Positions 56,699-64,000 of a DNA stretch of 64,000 bases are shown here, piece after piece. Below the pieces are notes generated by a model. It did not search any database and was not told the DNA's origin. It worked only from the letters and a program-made list of their open reading frames with translations. Origin of the DNA: Pieris napi. Taxonomy: Eukaryota > Arthropoda > Insecta > Lepidoptera > Pieridae. Position numbers and translations under genes: made by a program. The number at the start of each line of letters is the position of its first letter. The stretch's first letter is position 1. The stretch lies in the NCBI RefSeq assembly GCF_905475465.1, contig NC_062246.1, forward strand, positions 3,374,001 to 3,438,000, written 5' to 3'.

Positions 56699-59600
56699 AC
56701 GCAATGGGCCTTGCGGGTGTTATCATTGAGGGAATGGTACGTTCGTGAAGGCCCTAAAGTTGTAACGGTTTGGAAAAACTTCCGCTAACAACTGGTTTCA
56801 CAAAGAGGTTGTGCGCGGCAGAAACTGTCTTAAAGAGCGCTGTGTTGTGAAACACCAAGAGGCGAAGTGGAAAGAATGAAATTTTATTATAAAATCTTTT
56901 ATCTAATTTGGTATTTTACCTTAGGATGGCAAAAATACATTTCTCTATTACACGTTTATTATTTCAGACTGTAGAAAGATTTTTAACTTTACAAAGACGT
57001 AAAAGCGAGCAAGCTTCAGCTCTTTGTCTGCGGTATATCAGATGCAGGAACGCCGTAGCTGAACTGGAGGTGATCGTGCACAAATTGGAATGTCTTGGAC
57101 CCGGATTATATGTGGCGCAATACGAACAATTGCATATCGACAATCAAAACTATTCAACAAAAATAGAAGGTAATTAAGAGTAACTAGAATTATAAATTGT
57201 ATGTTTAGGTTAAATATACTAAAAGTTTTGGTCCATCTGAAAAGTTTCTAGAGTGCACGTCTATTCTCTTTGAGGGCTTTGTGCAGATGGGTAGGTAAGA
57301 TGTCGACTGGAGATGACGCCTGTAGGGTTGAATTTCAGGTCAGCGCAGATTATAATGAAATTTGTAATTTGCTCATCAGCTCTGTTTTACATCTTATTTT
57401 AAGTGACGAAGAATGAAAACACACACTTTAGATCTGTTAGGATAGATAGAATAATTTTGTATAAATGACTAAAAAAATTGAAGTAGGTTTTTAATTTGAC
57501 GTGTATTTTTTATTATCTGTTTTGTTTTCCCCATACAGTAAATAATTAAATTTTAGCTGTTTGCAACCAGTTAGAAATTGTGTGATACAATTTATCATGA
57601 AATTAAAAAACATGCTAAGCTATGAAAATAGTGAATTCCTACTAAGATCTTAAAGAAAGTTCATTTTTTTAATTTTTTTTTTTGTTAGTCAAACGTTTTG
57701 TCTATTTAACTATATGTTAAAAAAAAACATTAGGTTTGGGACTAACTGCATTATATTTAACAACACAATGTAAAGGCCATTAACCGAACAAAATATAAAC
57801 ATTAACCGTCAATAACGCAGCTAAAATTCTGTTAAAACCACGAATCTGTAATCGGATTAAATTAATGCACTGAAACGAAAATAATGCTAATGGAACATAA
57901 TAATTGTTATACGAACATTATTGAATCATACGTATATATTGTAAACACAACAAAAAGAGTGGAACAGATTATTAGTAGTTTAGGTGCACAACAACATTGA
58001 AATATTTGTCTATGCAATAGCAAAATGGTGTCCTGGAATGCTGATATTTTATCAGAATAATATTACCATTGATACTATTGGTATGTTATTTAAAGCTGGC
58101 GGCTTCAACACATTTACAATTTGTGCTTGTGTAGTGTATGTGAATAGGCGCGAGGCGTGATGTCAAACTGAAATACAATCACAAATACATCATGAAAAGA
58201 CTCTCTCGTCTCTCTCGCGCTCGCTCATGCGTATGAGTATAAAAGTGACAGTTATTGTTTTGCTTTTGCTACTGTTTATGTTGATCTTTACTGTACATGT
58301 TGATCTTTTTTCAAACATTACCAGGACAATCTCGTCAAATGGTGCACAATGTTTTTAATTATTTTAAGCAGTTTAATGAAAAAATGTTATTTTTAATTTG
58401 ACATCAGATGCGACTGGGGTTTCTAAGAGGAGTATTGAAAGAATTGTTAGTGAAGTAAAAGTGAAGTGTGTTGAGCTAGATGGAGATTATGTCGAAAAAT
58501 GAAAAATTATTTACACAAACTACTCTTTTACGTTCTTGGTCGAGCTTAGAACTTTTGGATCCACCCTCGTTAGCACATAATATTTATATGTATTTGACAC
58601 ATTTTTATTTATTTACAACCCACCCAACCTTACTAAAACCAGAGTAGACTAAAATATATAGCTTGGCAAAAAAGTTATATTTTTAAACATACTGTATAGT
58701 GAAATTGCATTAGTGTGAGTACTGTGAACGCGCCAGCTTTTGATAACCGACCTATATAAAATAAGAATAAAACATTTATCAATAAATATCACAATTTTCT
58801 TTTCCCTTGACGTTGCAAAATATGAAATTCGTTGCAGAACGAGAAGACGAGTTGATAAAAAATCGCTCAAAATGCACTGAACATAATCAAATACTGGCTC
58901 ACATTAGGGAAAAGATGCATCACACAGACGAAGTTATCGACTTTGCTGAATGCGATCTCGGAGATGCTGAGATTGAATTTTTACGAGCTCGAGAGGATTT
59001 AGGACAAGTTAAGGTTTGAGTTATGTTTAACATACATTTAAAATATATAAACCCAAAGTAGTGTTGGCATAGTGGCTTCAGGGTGCGACTCTCATAACAA
59101 AAACTATAAAAGAACACGAGCAATGTTTTAATGTAAATGCGTGATTTTCTCAATAAAATAAATTAGGAAGTCAGTAATTATGCGGACTTTGAAGTTTTGT
59201 CAAGTATATTTTATTCCCTCTCATCATAGCTTAATGCATAAACCTCTTATCATCTTTAGAAATATTATAATTTTAACTAAATACGTAGACTGATTTTCCC
59301 AACAACAATACTTCAATTTTTTATTGCTTCAAATCAAAATTGGTTTTTAATCCTCTGTTATACAAATATTTGTTCTAATCATAAGGGATAAAGTGTTAAG
59401 AATGTTATATCTTCTATAGTTCAAACTATTTGTTTTTTTTTTAAGCAAAAGTAATAACTATATTGTCACTTGTTTGTTTAGTTTGTCATATTTTTTGTTA
59501 TTTTGTTAAATGTAAACGAATCAGGGAATACTTTATAGTATTAATATTGAAATTAATGTAAAGCATAGGCTATTTAGATTTATTGACATGTTGAAAAATA

Positions 59601-60602
59601 GGCTTTACAGAAAATATGCCTTAGTAACTTAACCGTATAAAATAAATGTTTTCTAGACTAAAACGATTCTTGGGAATGAAATTCAAGCATTTTAAGCACG
59701 CGAAATGTTGGGGGAAAATTTCAATTAAAATTTAAAATCATTACACAATTGTTATTACTGTTCTTTAAGCATTTTTAAATATTTAAAGCCTACACTTTAT
59801 TTTGTCTTAGAACTTACCACCAAATTAACTGCTTAAAAACATCTCTTATAGAGCCGTCGCGACAAACTACGCTGGTCGTTGCAAGGTGAGCGACTGAAGG
59901 CGGGCCTTCTTACAAGAAAGGACCTTTTGCGTGACTACCAAGACGCCACCGACGAGGTATATCCATCATAAAACTTACTAACTTTGCATGCAAATGTAAT
60001 TATCATTGTACCCTAGAAACGGAACGAAACAGGCTGTGCCATGCAATGAAAAAGTTTCAATCTTTCGTGAACATTTTACTTTTATTACAATTTTATCGAT
60101 TGTTGCCTTGTTGCAATGTCATAATTTTCTAAGTACTTAAATCTTTTCTCAGTGGGTAAACTAGATACCAATTTCTTTGCTTAAGGGGTTTAAAAATAGT
60201 TTAAGTATAATTTTCCTAGCCGTAGCTGCTGGTCAAAATATGTAGAAAATATATTCATTATTATTATATATATATTATAATAAAACTGCTGTAAGTATCG
60301 AAATCGTAAAGTTAGGTAAATAATGTACAAAAAATATTACTTTTATTTAAATATCTAGCACTCGTGTAAATATAAAAAAACTGCATTAAAAGAATTTAAT
60401 ATTCACAACAGAATCACAAGCCATCGTAATACAATAAAAACCATTTATATGGCAATCCTTTTTACTGCAGGTCGTAAGTCTACGCGAGAAAAAAGTCGAA
60501 TTAGAGGAACAAGTACGAGATATAACAAAGGAAGTACGCAATGCACGGAAACGTATGGTACATCATTCAAATATTCAGAATGCAAAAATGGAAGATGATT
60601 AG
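52617..60602 (+). CDS. CCDC96: Gene B: coiled-coil protein, CCDC96/CFAP184-like (nine exons)
   Basis: Exons 52617-52631, 54381-54423, 54842-55097, 55636-55759, 56081-56227, 56968-57169, 58838-59013, 59852-59956 and 60471-60602 join in consistent phase to 1200 nt, 399 aa. After an acidic low-complexity N-terminus (about 1-80), charged coiled-coil sequence runs to the end. Diagnostic blocks are LGEYYKKRK near 98, the CCDC96/CCDC113 core (YEQLHIDNQNYSTKIEERE, about 246-264), QILAHIREK soon after, and GLLTRKDLLRDY near 339, which favours CCDC96 over its partner CCDC113. In other animals the CCDC96-CCDC113 pair stabilises radial-spoke/N-DRC contacts in axonemes, so a sperm-flagellum role is likely here. 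The exon-3 acceptor (TTTATAAG) is weak, but is the only one nearby that keeps phase and has no stop. Introns carry a Harbinger MITE and LINE tails. The symbol is by family resemblance. Confidence 0.8.
52913..53506 (+). mobile_element. PIF/Harbinger-type element in gene B intron 1
   Basis: The element 52916-53503 (588 bp) has inverted ends GGCTATGTTCAGATG and GGCTATGTTCACATG, read inward. It is flanked by TGA and TTA, a slightly altered TWA duplication. Many GCGCGCGTT strings lie near each end. It retains the start of a MADF-like ORF, which supports descent from an autonomous Harbinger element. Confidence 0.75.
53188..53290 (+). pseudogene. N-terminal remnant of a MADF-domain (Harbinger accessory) gene
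   Basis: ATG at 53188 opens EIEDIDIDLLIDEVEKRPES followed by WNIANWYKK. The 'LI-EVEKRP-LW' start is characteristic of MADF DNA-binding domains, which PIF/Harbinger elements encode in a second gene beside the transposase. After about 32 residues the sequence becomes AT-rich and unrelated, so the gene was cut by an internal deletion. Confidence 0.55.
53924..54122 (+). mobile_element. LINE 3' tail (family of the 23126 LINE) in gene B intron 1
   Basis: GTGGAACCAGCCCTCTGAAG, TATTTCCGAACCAATTCGAC, GCCGGCAACGCACTCGCGAG and CACTTAACATCAGTTGAGCG match the end of the 23126-26305 ORF; plus orientation, frame damaged. Confidence 0.88.
56655..56865 (-). mobile_element. Diverged LINE 3' tail with a (CA)n tract
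   Basis: TCATGGACACACACACACAC (microsatellite about 56666-56698) then GGCCTTGCGGGTGTTATCAT, GGTACGTTCGTGAAGGCCCT and TTGGAAAAACTTCCGC. A degenerate inverse copy of the LINE end in a gene B intron. Confidence 0.65.
58318..58505 (+). pseudogene. Possible DNA-transposase N-terminal HTH remnant
   Basis: GQSRQMVHNVFNYFKQFNE and, in another frame, DATGVSKRSIERIVSE followed by LDGDYVEK. The 'ATGVS-RTV-RI-KE' helix-turn-helix pattern is typical of a Tc1/IS630-like transposase N-terminus. It is short and frame-shifted, in the gene B intron before exon 58838. No TIR was found. Confidence 0.45.
59056..59100 (+). mobile_element. SINE head fragment
   Basis: AGTGTTGGCATAGTGGCTTC and GGGTGCGACTCTCAT: only the box A side of the tRNA-like SINE remains, shortly after gene B exon 7. 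Confidence 0.6.
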
Positions 60603-61007
60603 TTTTGATGTTTTTAAATATATTTACTCTCACTTACAATGTGTTTTATTTATGTCATGAATAGTGCAGGAGGTGAGCAAAAATTAAAGTCGAAAAGGGT
60701 GCGCTTCGTTTTATTGTGTTTAGTGAAATATTGACGCGCCATCATGTCGTCTTTTGTTTTATGTTATGCCGCCGGCTTCATAATTAATAACAGTAGAATA
60801 TTAGGCGGAATTCTTTTAAGTATTTTGTTTCCATCTATTCAGATTCACATCTTCCCGACACGTAAGTCGTAAGGATGTACAACCCGGTCGTAAGAGTTTT
60901 GTGTTTTGTTATTAAATATTTATTATGTAAAGGCATACAGATCAGTAGCTTTTAGATAAAATATTTATAATTAAATCTTTAAAAGATATGGATTTACGGA
61001 ACAGATT

Positions 61008-61013
61008 AATAAA
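61008..61013 (+). terminator. Candidate poly(A) signal of gene B
   Basis: First AATAAA seen after the gene B stop (about 400 bp downstream); ATTAAA variants occur earlier (about 60911). Assignment is tentative. Confidence 0.3.
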
Positions 61014-61038
61014 GTACCTATACTAAATGGTTTACTTT

Positions 61039-61044
61039 TTTATT
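61039..61044 (-). terminator. Candidate poly(A) signal of gene C
   Basis: TTTATT on the plus strand, that is AATAAA on the minus strand, about 295 bp past the gene C stop. Confidence 0.4.
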
Positions 61045-61084
61045 AACAACTATTTTTTATAAGCCAAACCAAGTTAAATGTTTT

Positions 61085-61205
61085 CAAAACGTATCTCAGC
61101 ATAAAGTTAAAACTATTGCCATAATATTAAAAAAAAATCGTATCTCGGCATAAAGTTAAAATTATTGCCATAATATTTAAAAAAAAAAAACGTTCTCGGC
61201 ATCAA
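61085..61205. repeat. Tandem repeat, about 55 bp unit, 2.5 copies
   Basis: CGTATCTC(A/G)GCATAAAGTT followed by AAAA/TTATTGCCATAATATT and an A-rich run occurs twice, and partly a third time (CGTTCTCGGCATC). It lies in the predicted 3' UTR of gene C. Confidence 0.75.
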
Positions 61206-61338
61206 TATTGTGCCCATGTAGTAGCTAGACACTTTACACTTTTGACTGCTTTTATAGATTGAGATTGACGTTTAAAAAAAAAACACTGTTTTGTATGAGT
61301 TTAACGCTGTTTTTAGTTTAAAATAAATTATATTTAAG

Positions 61339-64000
61339 TTATTTTTCCGTTTCTTCCTCGTCCTTTTTACAGAGCTTTATTGACTCAGGTTCTATTGGAA
61401 CTTCCTTTATAATGGGTCCATGTTTCCAGTTTGGGGGGTAACCGAACTGCCTAACATCATCCCACCATTGCTGCTTGCCATCTGCCAAGAAGCCATAGAG
61501 AATATTGCTCCCCACCATTATCGCGAAACATATCCAAAACGCTCTCCTCCATTGCACCAAAGTAGACTGCAAAAATATTGCCATATCGAAACAGGAAATT
61601 AATTTTTTCAACGCTGCGAAAATTCAACGGTGTTATATAGTTATTCACATTAAAAATGTATACCAATAATTTATATATTGGTAACTAGTTTTCTACTAGT
61701 CTTTTAGCCCAGTCATGTAGGTAAAAAAAGGGGTCAACCTCGGAATGAAAGATAATAAGCTGTAAATTGGTATAAGCTTTTGTTTTTATTTAGGTGCAAA
61801 TCTCATGTAACCAATAGAAATTTCACATTCACAAAAAACCGATTTTATGACCTTAGAGCTTACCTTCAATATCTTAAGACTTTTAGACAACATTTAGAAC
61901 GACAAAACAATGGTTTATACCAATTTACAGCTTATTACCTTTCATTATGAGGTGAAACCCCTAATATGACTGGACTATTTCAGTATTCTGAAAGTAATTT
62001 TTTATTAAGTAACCGAGTAGTTCCTGAAATTATTTATATTCACTTAATAAAATGAAAATGAAAATCGGTTACCACAGTAACAAACAGTTTAGATAATCGT
62101 ATAGTAAGAATATCAAAAAAGATTAGTATGAAATAAAATCTTACATCAGGTGTCATTAATCCAATGAGGTAGGGTGAAATTATGCCAGCCAAAGTTGTAA
62201 TTGTATTAATGAAGGATGTCACCGAGCCAGCGTGATTTGGGGCCACGTCCAGTGTATTTACCTATAATTTTTTTTACGTAAATTTTATAATCTTAAACTA
62301 AGCTGTTAGAATTGGAAGCTTTACTTCATACATCGAAACCTGTCTCAAAGAAGTCTTTTGCTGTGGGCGAGCCCCGAATAAGTATTGTGTATTTTTTTAT
62401 GTTATAGGAGGCAGACGGACAGGAGACTCACCTGATGTTAAGTGATACCGCCCATGGACACTCGCACTGCCAGATGGCTCGCAAGTGCACGGCCGGCATA
62501 TTAAGAATTGACACGCTCTTTTCTTGAAGGACCCTACTAAGTCGGTCAAAGAGCGAAGATTCTTGGGGCAATGAATACGAAGGGCAGCCTGTGCGACCAC
62601 CACCAAGTATGTTCAAAGACAAACTACCTGATTGCTAATATACCGTAAGACACGACGAGGCGCCAATAAAATAACTTGATAGTGTAAATAAGAGTAGAGT
62701 AACTAGTACTTTTAGAAGTAAATTTTGTATGTACTATAAACGCAAACTAGGACATTTAGTTGTGAGTAAAAAAAACATTGTACCTACCTTCATTCCACTA
62801 ACATAAGCTCCCATAAAGCCCATAGCTAAAACGAAACATCCTAAAGCAACCGTACGATTGCATCCCGAATAGGACGCTAATATTATGCAAGTTGCTGGCA
62901 ACACTGAACCTGAAAAATGTAAATATGTATGTGACACATGTAAATTGTTGGAATTAAAATGTCCTCTCGCAGGGTTCCATTGGTTCATAGCCGCGATTCG
63001 ATGACGATTCGATGCGACTGAGGGACCACTTTATAGTTGTGAGTCGCTACTAGTTCTACAGTGTTACACAAGTATATGTTACCTTTCTAATAGAATTAGT
63101 TTAAAATAACAAATAAATTAACTATAGATAGTGAACGCAATCTTATTTATGTCAATTACATTTAATTTTACTTAATATTAGTTTGATTAAAGATTTAAGT
63201 TGGCGCCTAGTAACTGGTTTACTACGGCTCAACGAATAAGTATCGCAATACAGCTAAAAATGCTGCCAGCGTTAAAGGCACACACCACAGGGACCAAACT
63301 TTTTAAATTTGTTCTAATTTTCTATTTATAAATTTTTAAGCTATTGCATAGATTTTATCGCGGGCTTTGAGCGCGGCGACCGAATCAAGAAATTCCGTAA
63401 CGAAAAAAAACCTAACACGATGACGTAATATAGGTGCGGCAAATACGCGTTAGAGAAGGACAGAACGCATACTGCGCATTCCCATCTCTCTGACGATATC
63501 GGTGACGTAGCGTAAGCGCGGCCGGTGCAGCCAGTACGCGTTAAAGTGAGACAGACTATATAGGCGTTTTAGTCTGAGTCTGGTAGAGTGGTAGATTGAA
63601 TTAACATCAAAGAAAAAAAAATACTGCATAAATAAATACTTATAATCGCATAAATTGATAAAAAATTCTATGCTTACCGCGGCAGTCCCCGAGTGCCATA
63701 GGTTTTTTTTATTATTATTATTACTATGTCGGTTAAGAATATTGTAAATATTGTATATTTATGTGTTGGAAATAAATAAGGATAATTAAAAATAATGTAT
63801 CAATAAAAGAAACTGTATTACCGATAGTAGTATAAATTATCCTTCCCATTCGGACGCTGTGCCAACCCCTTTTAATCCCGTAATCACAGGTGAATCCAAA
63901 GATAAACCCACAAATCCACTTAGCTAAAAATGGTAGGCAGGTTAAAGCGCCTGTCTTAGCGATGTTGAATTTCAGCACATCGTGCATATACTTGGGAAGA
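61339..64000 (-). CDS. Gene C: SLC17-type major-facilitator transporter, C-terminal half (partial)
   Basis: Minus-strand exons 64000-63822, 62909-62788, 62261-62145 and 61566-61339 join in phase with GT-AG introns. The gene starts beyond the right edge; the last exon ends in TAA. Visible are LPKYMHDVLKFN, GALTCLPFLAKWICG, SGCNRTVALGCF, GMKVNTLDVAPNHAGSVTS, ISPYLIGLMTPD and LVQWRRAFW. These are hallmarks of the SLC17 family (sialin, insect 'putative inorganic phosphate cotransporters'), covering roughly transmembrane segments 7-12. The family moves organic anions or phosphate with protons or sodium across plasma or lysosomal membranes; the substrate here is unknown. The C-tail is cytosolic, with WKHGPIIKEVPIEPES and an acidic KKDEEETEK end. 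It is convergent with gene B. Confidence 0.88.
61705..61977. mobile_element. Mariner-like MITE with TA duplication, in gene C intron
   Basis: The ends GCCCAGTCATGTAGG (61707) and, inward from the right, GTCCAGTCATATTAG (61975) are inverted repeats. The match resumes with GGGGT(C/T)..CCTC, TGAAAG and ATAAGCTGTAAATTGGTATA. Flanking TA on both sides. About 270 bp, no transposase. Confidence 0.78.
62395..62625 (-). mobile_element. Internally deleted LINE copy (5' part fused to 3' tail), in gene C intron
   Basis: On the minus strand the copy starts with GGGRTGCPSYS-type coding, which corresponds to residues about 57-64 of the 23126 LINE protein. After a few codons it jumps to the GSFKKRA-QFL..CEPSG end. 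About 970 codons of endonuclease and RT are absent. It ends with the stop after RLPPIT. Confidence 0.8.
63195..63337 (+). mobile_element. LINE 3' tail, third copy of the 5502-5860 family
   Basis: AAGATTTAAGTTGGCGCCTAG, then a frame reading QRISIAIQLKMLPALKAH and GTKLFK with AT-rich tail. It lies in a gene C intron and is directly followed by repeat X. Confidence 0.72.
63338..63703 (+). repeat. Dispersed repeat 'X', copy 3 (with internal insertion)
   Basis: TTTTTAAGCTATTGCATAGA to CCGCGGCAGTCCCCGAGTGC, colinear with copies 1 and 2. An extra ~80-bp segment (near 63476-63560) carries a second TGACG..GCGGCCGGTGCAG..ACGCGTTA version of the inner block, as if that block were duplicated and diverged. 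Confidence 0.8.

Noticed and set aside
1..64000. CRISPR array, bacterial operon or integrated virus
   Set aside because: No direct-repeat/spacer pattern, no Shine-Dalgarno-linked gene runs, no capsid or envelope-like coding. Only retrotransposon pol and LINE proteins appear.

Overview
The window is nuclear DNA from an insect, almost certainly a moth or butterfly (Lepidoptera). It is AT-rich, has small exons separated by long introns, and is full of repeat families that I recognise as typical of Lepidoptera: tRNA-derived SINEs with a conserved box B, Helitrons starting TCTATATATA and ending CTAG, and CR1/Jockey- and RTE-like LINE tails. No bacterial, CRISPR or viral gene cluster is visible.

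Three host genes can be assembled by joining exons whose splice sites and reading phases agree. (A) 29460-43191, plus strand: a six-exon, 269-aa four-pass membrane protein with the claudin/PMP22/CACNG signature (W..GVW..C..C). A CpG-rich, promoter-like non-coding exon at about 8.86-9.17 kb may be its 5' end, which would give a 20-kb first intron. (B) 52617-60602, plus strand: a nine-exon, 399-aa coiled-coil protein that best matches the ciliary/flagellar protein CCDC96 (CFAP184). (C) 64000-61339, minus strand: the last four exons of an SLC17-type (sialin/phosphate-cotransporter-like) major-facilitator transporter, running off the right edge. B and C are convergent, with stop codons 0.74 kb apart and candidate poly(A) signals on opposite strands about 30 bp apart.

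Layout: 0-3.2 kb is a decayed BEL/Pao LTR retrotransposon. From 3.8 to 29 kb is a transposon-rich stretch with Helitrons, MITEs with clear terminal inverted repeats and target duplications, a 1.4-kb near-perfect giant hairpin (7389-8825), a decayed LINE (18.3-19.1 kb), a hAT remnant (21970-22744) and a full-length CR1/Jockey-type LINE with an intact 1059-aa endonuclease/reverse-transcriptase ORF and a poly(A) tail (23126-26324). Gene A lies at 29.4-43.2 kb with SINEs, Helitrons and LINE tails in its introns. The 43-52 kb interval has no gene but holds a hAT element with a perfect 8-bp target duplication. Genes B and C fill 52.6-64 kb, and their introns carry LINE tails, a Harbinger-type MITE that keeps the start of an apparent MADF-domain gene, and a mariner-like MITE.

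The least explained structures are the giant hairpin, which could produce long double-stranded RNA, and a dispersed family whose two ends carry a small palindrome GAAGT-NNN-ACTTC. The middle triplet of that palindrome changes between copies but stays matched at the two ends of each copy. I saw no clear evidence of a new multi-gene system. Exon joins and family assignments come from reading the sequence, without alignments or database searches.
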